64,000 nucleotides of DNA from Xiphydria camelus (lineage: Eukaryota > Arthropoda > Insecta > Hymenoptera > Xiphydriidae). The notes beneath the pieces were generated by a model that was not told the DNA's origin, made no database searches, and saw only the letters and a list, made by a program, of their open reading frames with translations. The first letter of the stretch is position 1, and every line of letters begins with the position of its first letter. Of this stretch, positions 11,681 through 22,827 are shown piece after piece. Position numbers and translations under genes: made by a program. The stretch is from contig OY783195.1 in the NCBI GenBank assembly GCA_963678675.1, forward strand, positions 11,434,479-11,498,478. The letters run 5' to 3'.

Positions 11681-12259
11681 GGCACAACCTTGCATTCGCC
11701 TTGTATTCACCTTGTCGTACGAACCTGGTATCTCTCTGTTATTACAAGCTTGAAATAGGCTAACGGTACAGGGCAGTGGTCAGTTTCGGCTATACAAGGA
11801 ACAGACAGGCTTGCAGCAACCCTGTATTAACCTTGCAGCGTAACCTTGCAAACGTACCTTGTAACAATGTTCAACCTTGCACAACTTGGACAGATTTCTA
11901 CCTGGGTATATATGAAAAAAATTGAAATACGTTAGGGTCCCCACTTTTCCCCGCATTCCCCTATACCCAAGTGCCCAGCGATCGTCCCGATTGTGGTCGG
12001 CCCGTTCCGGTGGACACCCGGCCTAATGGGTTCGAAGAGAAATAGGAAAAGAAGGAGATCCCTTGCCCGTCGTGGGTGAAGGGCAATCACACTCGGAAGG
12101 AAGATGAAGTTGGTAGCCGATGATCCGTCAAATGTCTTTATTTTAATATGGCCAAACAAATGATCTCTATGGCTGAACTAGCTATGAAACTACGATGTGT
12201 ATCTAATTGTAAGAACGAAAAGTGTGTAAAAGACGGAGTCGGTGGCTCGTTCGGCCCTA

Positions 12260-13197
12260 AAGCGCCAAATAAACGTGCAATATTATTGCGCAATATTGAT
12301 TGTACAATATAGTGTTGGCTGCCCATAGACATTCAATATTATTGCACAACAATCGGGTTTGTGCAATTAAATTGAATTGTGTAGAGACAATATTGATGGT
12401 TGTGCAATCTACTGTGCAAAGCTGGCATAGACGTTGCAATAATGTCAGATTAACTCATATATGAGGATTGGGCAAGGCATTTATGATCGTGTCGTCATTA
12501 AGCGGTACGAACCGATATTCCGAATTTCATTTCTCACGCCGGAACAGCTGTCAAAATGACCAAATGTCATGCGCAATACGTACTTCTAATCAACCTAAAA
12601 ATAATTGTGGGTGGCCAACCCTTATCCCAGGTAAATATGTAGCTTGTAAAACGCTTGTGCTTTATACCAGGTATAAAGAAGAGAGAGAGAGCATATATTT
12701 ATTCTTGGTATATTTATATTCTAGGTATAATTTGTCATTTGTAAAACCGGCCTTAAAAGTCATACGATTTTGATACACACGTTCAGACTTGCAGTAAAAA
12801 AGACTGTACACAATTGATTTTGCCCGATTTCATTCAAGCTCGACTTTCGATTCAACTCAAACCTCGACTTATATTAGATACACACGTTCCAACAAATCGT
12901 TTGATTTGGCTTGCACAAGCCAAATCGACCGACTTGCATGCATGTATGTAGCGGGCTTTAATCCGAGAAAGATACGGGACTGCAAACGCGTCAACAGCAC
13001 ACGTTTGTCGGAACAACGGGATATTGCTCAATATTACCCACATACGGTATAGTATTTTCCGAATTGCACAATATATTTCAAACTTTTTTGATTTCGTACA
13101 ATATATTGTACAACCCTTCAATATTAAATACACACGATCAATTATATTGAACAAATCCCAATATTGCGCAATAATATAGCATGTTTATTTGGCGCTT
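12260..13197. mobile_element. 938-bp MITE of the CAATATTATTGCGC family
   Basis: It starts AAGCGCCAAATAAACGTGCA, continues with CAATATTATTGCGCAA, and ends in the inverse. Arms of about 190 bp correspond to 12,260-12,450 and 13,005-13,197. It is a shorter relative of the outer element at 8,291-17,225 and sits inside it. No coding capacity. Confidence 0.7.
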
Positions 13198-13411
13198 AAT
13201 ATCAACCCTGAGCGTAGGAGTGGTGGGAGAAAAAACTGCAAACGGGAAAGGGAAAATCTAAATGTGGGTAGTGAGTCAGAGGTGGTTGTAGAAGAGAAAG
13301 GCAGATGTTTCGAGAGTGAATCAGTGATGATCGGAGAGGAAAGGGTGTAGGAGTCGGCAATGGTCAGAAGGAAAAAGGTCTAAACTTCTATTCTCTCTAG
13401 GAAATAGACCG

Positions 13412-16197
13412 GGAGCTGAGAGACATTGAATATGAAAAAATTGGTGACCTCATTCTGTTTGATGATTTGAGTTCAGAAAGACTTAAAAAATGATATCGTG
13501 GAGGTTGCCGGACGGGATTAGTGCCAATTTTTTTTTATCGGCCATTTAATAGGAGTTTTCGATTCCGTCGCTGTAGCTGTGAAAAAAACGTTGTTCTTGA
13601 CTATTAAAAGGTTGTTTGGGTAAGGTATGAAATTAAAAACGGCATCATCATAATACAATACAAATTTATTTATTAATGAAAAAGGAATAAGTGGTTTATA
13701 TAATTAATTATTATCGAAAACTAACAAAATTCTACAATTACGTAGGTAAGTTTTGACAATGGTTGTGGATGCATTTGCAAAGAGAGATACAATTAACGTT
13801 GCTTTTTTTACAATTACAGGACATTGTTCTGCAATTAGCATTACATTTGTAAGACTTGATTAAAGAATTTGGCAAAGGCGGTTTTGTCATTTGCACCGGG
13901 TGGAGCTGTCCATCTCGTCTTTCATAGCCAAACTGGAGAAAGTTCAGAGGCTCACATATTGGTTGTGAGGAATTTTTCCACAAATATGTTTGGGCTGCAG
14001 CTCTCTTAAGCAATGTAAATACAAAGCATCAGAAGTGCAAATAACTTTAGATATATTGAAATTGAAACCGATATTACGGGTAATTTTGACCTGAAACGTA
14101 GTTCATCTGCTGTGGATTTTTCTTTAGCAAATAAATAAGTGCAAACTTCTTTAATGTTCTTAAAATGCATCGGAGTTTCGGAGTTATTTACAAAAGTTGA
14201 GAGAGCATCCTGAACGAATACTTCGGATGCAGCGTTTAAACATTGCTTCTTAGTTGTAAATCGGCTTGTCGTGTCGCAACCTGTTAGAGCATGTAACGCG
14301 GGTAAAATATTACACATTTTTCCGCCAAGTTTTTCAGCTGCTAAATGACAGCTTAAAAGATTTCCTTTTTTACTCGATCCTTCAAACCAGATACCTCCAC
14401 ATCCAATGTTCGACAGTCTATGCCAAAAGTGAATGCTAAGCACGAAAACATCAGTATCCGAACTATTTATAATTACTTGTTCAATCCCTCCACGAACAGC
14501 GTGAAAAATATGGCTGAACATTCTACAATCTGCTTCTAGGTGATCAGAGAATTCATGTCTAGCAGTTCAGATAAACTATTACTTTGGAGCTTGAAGCATT
14601 TCATGGGGTCTTCATATCCACCGGTAATGAACAGTTCCGTTTCAGCATTGATGTTTAAAAAAGTTGGAGCATACATGGAAAGAAATTGAACAAGCTGCAG
14701 TTTCTTTTGAGGACAAGAAAAAAATCTGCAGTCGGCCGGGATTTTGGTTGAAGGACTTGATATAACAATTTGTTTCGGTTTCATTCCTTTCGATCGTAAT
14801 TGCGACTCAACGTACTTAATAGAAACCTCATCGTATCTATCGAAGATGACGTCAATTCTTTTGACGAAATGCTTGTATGAAAGATTCTGTATATGTTCGA
14901 AAAATGCAGTGGCAAAATCTCCGAAAGTATTATATTTTTGAAGTTGAATTTTATGCACTAGTGACATTCCATCGAAAATACAAATTTTCGAATGACCAGA
15001 TTTTATTATTTGCTGGAAAGTGTTGTTTTCACATACATGTACTTTTTGAATTTCGAGTACTAATGCTGATTTTGTACTTTTCCTGTAGAACCCTTCGTGG
15101 TCAAAAAGATATGTAGGGTAATCAAGTATTTCATGCGATAAAAAATGTCTAAGATCAAGTTCACGTTGTGATGCCACCATAAATGATTGTTGAAATGTAG
15201 TATTATTGGTTATGAGTTCTACTTTTTTATCACTACCTGTAGATTGCTTTTCTTTGGTGGGCTTGTTATTGAAATTATAAAATGGTTTTCTTGCTAGTGG
15301 GTCAAAAACGTATTTCTTCTTTAATTCAAACCGTTCAGTTTCGTACTCTTTTATCATCGATTCTCTAGTTTCTTTTAAATTCAGCAAACATTTGACAGTG
15401 TTGTCATCTGTAAGAGCTTCGGTGTAAATATTGCGAAGACCGAGATCTACATCGATGTTAAATATGTTGCAATCTGTTAAAGACAAAATCAAACTTTGAA
15501 TGTTTTGTTCGTCCTTCGCTATTCGTGCTTTACTCCACTCACTATGAAAGGAAAAATCAATGTCGCCGGTAGCATCACCTTCTATCTGAACGTATGATAC
15601 AATAGCATTGTGAATTGCATTTTTAAATGGATATAACAGTAACCACCGTTGAGTTGCATCTTCATTTTTAGTAATCCCTATCAAGCTTCCAGTTATAGCG
15701 GATGATCGATTCTGGGACTGCTCGAGTGCCACATCGCAACCAACAGAATTAAACTTACCTGGTGTTCTCTTAACTGACAGCATACTTTTTCGCAAATTGA
15801 CGACAACAAAACATGGTAATTGAATTATACAACCATTGCATCCACAACCATTGTCAAAACTTACCTACGTAATTGTACAATTTTGTTAGTTTTCGATAAT
15901 AATTAATTATATAAACCACTTATTTCTTTTTCATTAATAAATAAATTTATATTGTATTATGATGATGCCGTTTTTAATTTCATACCTTACTCAAACAACC
16001 TTTTAATAATCAAGAACAACGTTGTTTTCACAGCTACAGCGATGGAATCGAAAACTCCTATTAAATGGCCGATAAAAAAAATTGGCACTAATTCCGTCCG
16101 GCAACCTCCACAATATCATTCTTTAAGTCTTTCTGAACTCAAATCATCAATCAGAATGAGGTCAACGATTTCTTCATACTCAATGTCTCTCAGCTCC
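13412..16197 (-). mobile_element. 2.8-kb element with ~360-bp inverted repeats encoding a PIN-like protein
   Basis: The stretch from GGAGCTGAGAGACATT (13,412) to about 13,774 is repeated inverted at about 15,835-16,197 with roughly 95% identity. The arms flank a single rightward-to-leftward gene. Notably, the left arm includes the last codons of that gene (CIHNHCQNLPT and stop), so the right arm holds an inverted copy of its 3' end. No recognised transposase is present, so the element class is unknown. Confidence 0.65.
13738..15795 (-). pseudogene. PIN/FEN-like putative nuclease with cysteine-rich tail, frameshifted
   Basis: Three consecutive minus-strand segments (15,795-14,536, 14,521-14,006, 14,013-13,738) form one protein of about 680 residues split by two frameshifts (near 14,545 and 14,010). 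Motifs: IFDGMSLVHK, then VIFDRYDE, SSDTDVFVLS, ALHALTGCDTTSRF, and a tail with about ten cysteines ending CIHNHCQN. The acidic residues in DTDVFV and GCDTTS resemble the metal site of PIN/FEN-type nucleases, and the tail resembles CXC-type zinc modules. Proteins of this type are abundant in arthropod genomes and look transposon-borne. The function here is an inference; the copy is inactive. Confidence 0.6.
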
Positions 16198-16329
16198 TGC
16201 ACTAAAAGGCTTTGGATTGGAATACCCAGGGCGTACATGTGTATACCGCGGGTGAATGATAATCGGTGACGCGGAGGGAAGCGTAGTTGCGCTGCGCGTA
16301 ACAGTATAGGGGTTTTTTTGGGTCGCCGA

Positions 16330-16600
16330 TCACGAATCTGAAGTCGGATTTCAAAAATTAAAGATGGCGGATCAAATATGGCGGACGAGATTTTCAAAAA
16401 TTTTGAATTTTTGCAAATGTAACTTCATATTCGTAATCAGCGACCGAGAAAACCCCCCTGTACCAAATTTGGCATGAATCCGTCGATTTTCGAAAATTTC
16501 GTCCGCCATATTAGATCCGCCATCTTGAATTTTTGAAATCCGACTTTAGATTCGTGATCAGCGACCCAAAACCCCCCCTATACTGAATTTGGTTTAAGTC
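16330..16600. repeat. Hairpin-forming inverted repeat (ATGGCGGAT motifs)
   Basis: GATCACGAATCTGAAGTCGG with AAGATGGCGGATCAAATATG at 16,328-16,380 reappears inverted at 16,499-16,565. It lies inside the right arm of the outer 8.9-kb element. Confidence 0.6.
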
Positions 16601-17225
16601 CATTAACTTTTTGAAAATCATGATCCCTGGCTGGTTTTTTGAGATTAAAAAAAAATTTGATGTGATGGCCAAATTTTAACACCGGATTCGTGATCAGGAG
16701 GCAAGATTACTACGGATAACATATATCGCATAAAAATTATATCCCACTTTTTTTGTGTGACTGTGCACAGTTTTTTGAGGTTAGAAAGAAATGTGATGTG
16801 ATGGCCAAATTTTGACACCGAATTCGTGTTCAGGAAGTAAAATTACTACGGATAACATATATTGCATCAAAAGTATACCCCACTTTCTTTTGTGTGTACT
16901 GTGTAATCTTTGCTCTTAACGTCCTATAGAGCTGGAAGTCCATGGTACACTTCGATAAATTCCAAATTAAACTTTTTCTCCTCCTTTTTGTCTGCCACCA
17001 CGATACGTTCTCCACCACTTGTTGATACCAACTGACTGGAGTGACGGGGTATTGCATAATATTACCTACACACGGTACAGTATTTTCCGAATAGCGCAAT
17101 ATATTTCAAACCTTTTTGATTTCGTACAATATATTGTACAACCCTTCAATATTAAATACACACGATCAATTATATTGCACAAACCCCAATATTGCGCAAT
17201 AGTATTGCACGTCTATGGGCCGCTT

Positions 17226-17820
17226 AAGGTCTGAGGAAACGAATCGGCCGATCGCGCGACATAAGCGCCACTCGTTCCGCAACGTCGATGATTCGATCCA
17301 TCGCATCGCGGGGCCACGTTGACCTAGAACAGCTGTGATGCGCGATGGCGCGACACCCGTTCGATATGCGTAGCGCCAGTCTGCGCTATGTATTCGTTTT
17401 GCGCGGGAATTGCCGCGCGGTTTCTAAGAAAAGAATTTTGCCGACTCGAAGGTCCGCTGCAATCGTATTCTTCCCATCCGCAACTGTTACCTCACTGCCC
17501 GAGGGCGGAGCTTTATTTTCGTAGGTTGCACATGCGATTAGCGACCGATAAACCGGTAAGTATGCACATGCGAACGCGATGATCCGTAAATCTCGCGCGC
17601 TACCTGTCTTTTATATATGGTACGCGGGCGTGGTGTGGCCGCGATTTTCCCCGCTGGCAAAAAGAAGGAAAAAAACCTCACCGAGGAAGCCCTGCTGACG
17701 CGATACCCCGCATGTGCACTGGTCTCACCGTTAAAATTAGAAATTGAATTCGCAACAAAATCTCTTCTCGCGTGTACAAGTGACGTCGAGTAGAATATTG
17801 GCAATTTATGAAATATTATA
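17226..17820. other. CpG-rich unique segment, possible promoter or 5' exon
   Basis: GC-rich with dense CpG, unlike its AT-rich surroundings, and with no inverted repeat partner in the window. It contains ACCGGTAAGTATG at about 17,552, a good splice-donor match, and TATATAT near 17,611. Open frames (17,388-17,582 plus and 17,538-17,804 minus) have no recognisable domain. It may be a host promoter or untranslated exon. Confidence 0.25.
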
Positions 17821-17974
17821 TGTTTGGTCCCATAGACGAACTACTAGTTTTACAATGACTATCTGCTGACGCCCGCGCCCGCGCCGCCGGCATCGACACG
17901 AATTTTCGTTTTTAACGTTTCCGTCACGAAACTACTTTACGCCTGTATGTACTTGCGACTCTGTGATAATATCT

Positions 17975-18440
17975 ACATTTTGCCAAAAATCGAGTTGTGG
18001 AGTAAAACAAATAATCTGACTTTTCGTCATACGAATGTCTGTGGGAAATGATAATTTTCGAAATCAAGTAGTGTTACATTACCACGTAGTCGCTTTCGTG
18101 GATGGGTGTGTGTTTAGAGATATAAATTCTTTAGAATTAAAAGGAACCGTCCTGAAGTCCTTAAAAGAACCGTCCTAGCAAGCGTCAATTTCGAAGGAAA
18201 CCCGTTTGTACCAAAAGGTACCGATGTTACAGGGCGATTTACATTCGACCTATAAGAGTAAAGTCCCAGATATGTCGCTTGTACCGGGTTAGATTTGCAT
18301 GGTATTTTAAGAGAACATTATCAAAAATCTAGATATGCAATGGAACGCTATTGTACCAAATAGTACTGATGATACGGACTGATTTATATTGAACGTACAA
18401 GAGTAAAGTCCTATCTGTGTCTTGTACTGGAATATTGATA
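17975..18440. repeat. Dispersed repeat, inverted copy at 50,940-51,190
   Basis: Blocks such as TAAGAGTAAAGTCCCAGATA, GTACCGGGTTAGATTTGCAT and the GTTTGTACCAAAAGGTACCG region recur inverted near 50,970-51,180. Within this segment a weaker tandem relation links 18,165-18,290 and 18,330-18,430 (both with AAGAGTAAAGTCC then TTGTACYGG). No coding content. Confidence 0.55.
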
Positions 18441-19518
18441 ATTTGTATCGAGTTTTTTTGATGATTAAATCATTGCTCCAAAACTGCTGCCTTCTGTACC
18501 GCTCAATTCAAAATATATGTAAATTTGTTTATTTTTCACCCAGAAGCCGCATTTTCTGTACCGGCGAATTTTTTCGACCTTTATCAAACTTCGATATCAA
18601 CCTTCGGAAGTTGAACTAACAAGGGAAGTTAGGGAACCCGAAAATTGAGAAAATTCCGCCATTCCGTGTGCAAGTAGAGTAGTTCAAGCGTAATACAAAA
18701 ATACAATTCATTGGTGCGAAATTCCAGTTTTAAGGGGTGAAATCATCCCTTGAAAAAAATGCAATTTTTCTTCTTCACGGAATAACTCCCGAACGGTGAA
18801 AGATAAGAGAAAAAAGTTGAAATAAAAGTTTTATGGTTTTTTCCGATCTATAAAACTGGGCAAAAAAATTCTAGAAAAAAATTTTTTTTAAGTTACCCCC
18901 ACCACCGACCCATAAAAATGGATTTTTGGATTTCTTAAGTCTATGTAAAAATACCTCTTAATAACCTCTTTCCATACATCCGCAGTCTATTATGTATATT
19001 TTTTTTTAATTTAGAAAATCTCGAACTTTAAGGCCGTTTGGATATGAACAGTGAAACGGTCTTATGAAACGATATCTACATTTTTATTTACATACATTTC
19101 ATACAGTTTTTAATTATTTTAGCAAAATACGTACTTACAATTACATGAAGAATGAAACTTATTGAAATGAATCAATGACATGTATTTTTCAAACTACACA
19201 AATAAGATCGTATGAACCTCAATGATAACGTTGAATGACGCAGGATCTATGTCGACACTGACACCGATAACGTTTTAGCAAACATCCCGGTTTGCGTATT
19301 GCAAACATGTTTGGCTCGTGACTATTATCGTTACATGTTGATAAGGTATCCCTCTTCCGTTCGCAAAAAATCTTATGTAAACATGTTTTCTTATTAGTAT
19401 AATATAAATATGGGGCTGAAAGATGTAGCTTATTTCCAGTTACATTTACGACTGCAATTAGTTACCATTCTATTGGAAACAGTTATTAATCATTGCTCCA
19501 AAGGCTTTTCATTATAAA

Positions 19519-19852
19519 ATGGTGCCGATTAACGTTTGAAATTACGGAGTCGGCACAGACCCCTATAACATCAGATGAAATTGAAGTTCATAATAAAATT
19601 CGTGACATTATAAACACTTTTAGAAACGTAGATCTCGTACCATTAATTGAATACGATTACGTATAGGATTTTGCTAATCCATCTGAACCCCATGGAACAC
19701 AGGTTGTGGAGTACCCTACAGTTTCAGCAGAAGAGGAAGATAATTTTAAACCTGCAGAATGCATTGTTGACGACGAAGGTGGAAAAGTCGACTTAAGTTA
19801 TAAGAGAAAAGCTGTTGAATTTTGGAAAAGCGGGAAAAAGCCCGACGATCAC
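19519..19852 (+). pseudogene. pogo/Tigger-like transposase, N-terminal part (copy 2)
   Basis: It reads from ATG at 19,519, but the leader is shortened by a deletion relative to copy 1. After EYDYV there is a stop (TAG at 19,664-19,666) where copy 1 has a leucine codon. The frame continues DFANPSEPHGTQVVEYPT and YKRKAVEFWKSG, the start of the helix-turn-helix. It is cut at 19,852 by the composite element; the protein resumes at 43,535. Confidence 0.75.
19847..19852. repeat. 6-bp target-site duplication GATCAC, left copy
   Basis: GATCAC immediately precedes the AGTAGTTAAGC terminus and is repeated right after the other end (43,529-43,534). The uninterrupted paralogue carries it once (718-723). 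Six bp is the Maverick/Polinton length. Confidence 0.9.
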
Positions 19853-20098
19853 AGTAGTTAAGCTAGGACAGTTCTGGGCCGATTCGCGGCCTGGACTCCG
19901 TGCAGACAGGTCGCTTGCGTGTCGGCTCCGTTAAATTCGGAGCAGTTTCGCGGTTAACTCATGTTCGCGAGGTTGAGAATTAGTGGTCGATTGGAAGTGT
20001 GGTGCGGGAAGCTCGTAGTTAGTACCAGCTGTGTGTAAAGTGAATAAATCGGCCTCGCCAGCGAAAAGCCGGTCGAGCGTCGATCTCGGGCGGCAAAG

Positions 20099-22827
20099 AT
20101 GGCCTCCGTTGGTTCTCCGCCGCGACCCGGTAACGGGTTCGTGGGGGATTCCGACGGGGCATCTCAGCCCCTGAATGAGGGACGCAATTCTCCGCGAGGG
20201 CATGATTCCTCGTGTGAGATCACGGGAGTGGACTCGTCGTATGATTGGGTGCTGGATCTTCTGCTCCGAGTCGACGGCCCGGGTGAGGAGGACTCCATTA
20301 TGGAGAGTCGACGGGGCAAGACGCCATATGGAGAGGCGGCCATTGATGAGAGGGTTCCAATAGCATTCGCGCCGGAATTGCCGGCGGCCGTTTCCGGTGG
20401 AGCGAGTCCGGTGTTGGAAGACGCTGATTGGGCGCCGTTGCAGCCTTCCGGCAGGACCACCGGGGTTCCGGATATGGAGATAGTGAGCAGCGGGGAACGT
20501 GATGACGAGAGAAGAGGGGAGGATAGTGACGTATCCTACTCTTCCGTTTCCCTTTGCCATGGTGATGATGGTGCGCGGACCGTGCGCAAAGGCACGAAAC
20601 GTAAGAGCACACTCGACTACCTTTTCGGCGCGCAGGATCCGTCGCTGATGCCGACGGACGGAAAGAAGAAGGTGGTGAGGGGGCCCAAGGCTGGAGGCAA
20701 AACCAAAACGGCCGTGATAAAGCCGCATAGTGTGGCACATGCTGGATGGATGCCACCATCGATATCCGTGACAGAGAGGAGGTCCAACGTAACATCGAGG
20801 CAATCCTCGGGGCGGACCCGAATGGGGCGGCGCGTTTGCTCCGTGAATGGCTAGACGATATTGATGACGTGCGCTGCACGAGCAAGAACCTACAAGGACA
20901 GATCGTCGCAAAGCTGCGCAGGGCGGTCTCCTCGCTGCAGTGCGGGGTCGGAGTGGTCCTCTCCAAATTGACAGAAAGTGCATCGGCATCGGTGAATGTC
21001 GAGGACGCCTCAGTTTGGAAAATGCGTACGCGTGAACTCAAAGGACCGTGTGATTGCTCGTCTCAGAGCGGACGTCGGCAGTGAGGGTCGCAAATGATGC
21101 GGCTAAACGTGTGGATGCGGCCTTAGTGTCCGACTCGCTGATTTCTCAGGGTTGACGGTAGGCGGTAACGATGACGGTGCGGGCGCGTCCCCCCGTGGGG
21201 ACGTGCATTGGTGAGATTGAAGGCGGTGTTACGGAGTTACCTCCACCGACGGCCCCGCAGGCTGCTATTCCGCAACGGATGTCGGCGGGACAGCGCCAAG
21301 AATAGCAGCAGCAGCGGCAGCAGCAGCACCAACACCAGCAGCAGCAGCAGCAGCGTCTGCAAGAGCAACAGCGGTATCTGCAGGATCAGCAGCAGCGCTC
21401 GCAGGAGTAGCGCTTGTACCAGCAGAGATAGCAGTACCTACAGCAGCAGCCGCCACGGTCGGCTTCCCGAATTTCGGGAGAGATGGAGCGAGCCGAGATG
21501 TTGGCCGAGATTGACCGCTCATTGGAGAAACTTGGCACCTTGAGAAGGCAAGTATACACGGGAGTAAGTGCCACGCGCGGTTACGCGGGTGTACAGGTGC
21601 CCGTACTCGCCGAAGACGCGATACTACCTGGGAGGATAGATCGCGGTATTTCGAGCCCGGCTGCCGTTGTCATGAGTGACGACCCCGTCTCTGGCGGGAG
21701 AATTGATATTGGCGAGTTCCCACCGTTGAGTTACAATCCCGAGGCGGAGGGCTGGGCGACCTTCTCGAAGTCAAAGAAGAAACGTATCAGGAGGAGCCAT
21801 GTTGGCAGCGGTGTGGGCATTGTGAGAGGAGGTGCAGCGGCGACGTATCCCGACACGCGCCTCCCCCCCTCAATTATAGGCGAGTTATGCGCAGGTGCAG
21901 GGTCGTACGCAGCAGCAGCAACGTCAACAGCAGCAGTAGCGGCAGAGGCAGCTGCAGACGTGGTAGTGCCCGATTGCCAATGTGATGATCGACGGCAACA
22001 CGGCGCAGTCGCGGGCAAGCAAACCGCGAAGACGAATCCCGAAGTCAGCGGTGGTGGCGATTACTGCGAAAGCCCCGAGCTTTGAGTATGACAAGGCACT
22101 GACCGCGGCTAAGTCACGCATCGACCCAAAGGCGCTGGGAATTGTGGCGACAAACACGAGAAAATCAATTACTGGTGGACTGCTTGTCGAGATACACGGC
22201 GCTGACCCGAAGAGGGGCGCCGATGCACCGGCGGCGGAGATCCGGCGCGTTATCGGTGACGGTGAGGCCAAGGTTACGATGCCGGTGAAATGCAGAGAAG
22301 TTCGTGTATCCGGTATGGACGTGTCAATCACTCCGCGGGAGGTGGCGGAGTCGCTGGCGGAACTCGGTGGATGTGATGCCGGCGATTTCAAAGTCGGTAT
22401 CTTCCGGAAAGGACGGCGCGGCATGATCTCAACGTGGGCAAAACTTCCCCTTGCGAGCGCAGTCCGCATGGGCAATGCATCAAGGATGAGAATTGGATGG
22501 ACGGTCACGAGAGTCGAGCTGCTTGACAATCGTTCACTGCAATGTTACCGTTGCTGGAATTTTGGGCACGTGCAGACCAATTGCACGAATACGGTTGTAC
22601 GTACCGGTGCGTGTTTTACGTGTGGCGTGCACGGCCACACGGCGGACCGTTGCACTGCAACGGAACCGAAGTGTCTCCCCTGTATGGACTCTGGAGCCCC
22701 TTACGCGCATCGTATGGGTAGTGCGCGATGTTCGGCTGCGAAAGTGCGCGCTAATCTCTCATGGAGGGAGATAGCTCATCCCCCTCCTCCTCTAGTGGTG
22801 GCCCCGGTAGAAATGCGCGATGCCTAG
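20099..22827 (+). pseudogene. LINE ORF1 (gag-like, CCHC zinc knuckles), left copy
   Basis: It starts at ATG 20,099 with an acidic, Ser/Gly-rich N-terminal region. Then follow a basic patch (VRKGTKRKS), a region with VQRNIEAIL, a glutamine-rich CAG tract (21,300-21,430), and a C-terminal domain ending in zinc knuckles CYRCWNFGHVQTNC and CFTCGVHGHTADRC plus a third cysteine/histidine cluster beginning CLPC. Such proteins bind LINE RNA. Frameshifts are present near 20,742 (one base short against the right arm), 21,050 and 22,000, so no full-length product is possible. The stop (22,825-22,827) overlaps the ORF2 start. Confidence 0.8.
21300..21430 (+). repeat. CAG-rich (poly-glutamine) tract in LINE ORF1
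   Basis: Runs of CAG/CAA/CGG triplets, interrupted by CTG and GAG codons, encode a Q-rich stretch in one frame. It lies within the ~1.39-kb block that is deleted from the right-arm copy. A smaller CAGCAGCAG cluster follows at 21,905-21,950. Confidence 0.8.

Larger units (their letters stand above)
9449..11906. mobile_element. Element with CCCAGGTA ends and subterminal ACCTTGC repeats
   Basis: CCCAGGTA at the left and TACCTGGG at the right are flanked by TA. The outer ~170 bp at each side is full of ACCTTGC or GCAAGGT: at least six copies at 9,486-9,600, with inverted counterparts at 11,690-11,880. Such clustered short motifs near the ends are usual transposase-binding sites. There is no open frame with recognisable content, so it is non-autonomous. 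Confidence 0.6.
8909..12023. mobile_element. Harbinger-type element, TAA duplication
   Basis: The left end GGCCGGGTGTCCACCGGATC has an inverted match of about 65 bp at 11,950-12,023, and both sides carry TAA (8,906-8,908 and 12,024-12,026). A 3-bp TAA/TTA duplication with GC-rich ends is typical of PIF/Harbinger. No transposase remains, and the interior is occupied by a further element at 9,449-11,906. Confidence 0.65.
8291..17225. mobile_element. Outer 8.9-kb inverted-repeat element (CAATATTATTGCGC family) holding nested insertions
   Basis: The left end (AAGCATCCAATAGACGTGCA) and the inverse of the right end (AAGCGGCCCATAGACGTGCA) are homologous. Homology continues inward through strings rich in CAATATTATTGCGCAA, and a second shared block lies at about 8,700-8,870 and 16,570-16,760 (ATTTGGCCATCACATCACAT in one orientation). 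Inside are an inserted Harbinger-type element (8,909-12,023), a smaller member of the same family (12,260-13,197) and a PIN-like element (13,412-16,197). No transposase for the outer element is visible, and the two ends might also belong to two separate copies. Confidence 0.5.

Noticed and set aside
19931..21041. Minus-strand frames of 352 and 247 codons over LINE ORF1
   Set aside because: Antisense shadows, rich in Arg/Ser/Pro/His with no motif; the plus-strand frame matches the gag-like protein and its right-arm partner.
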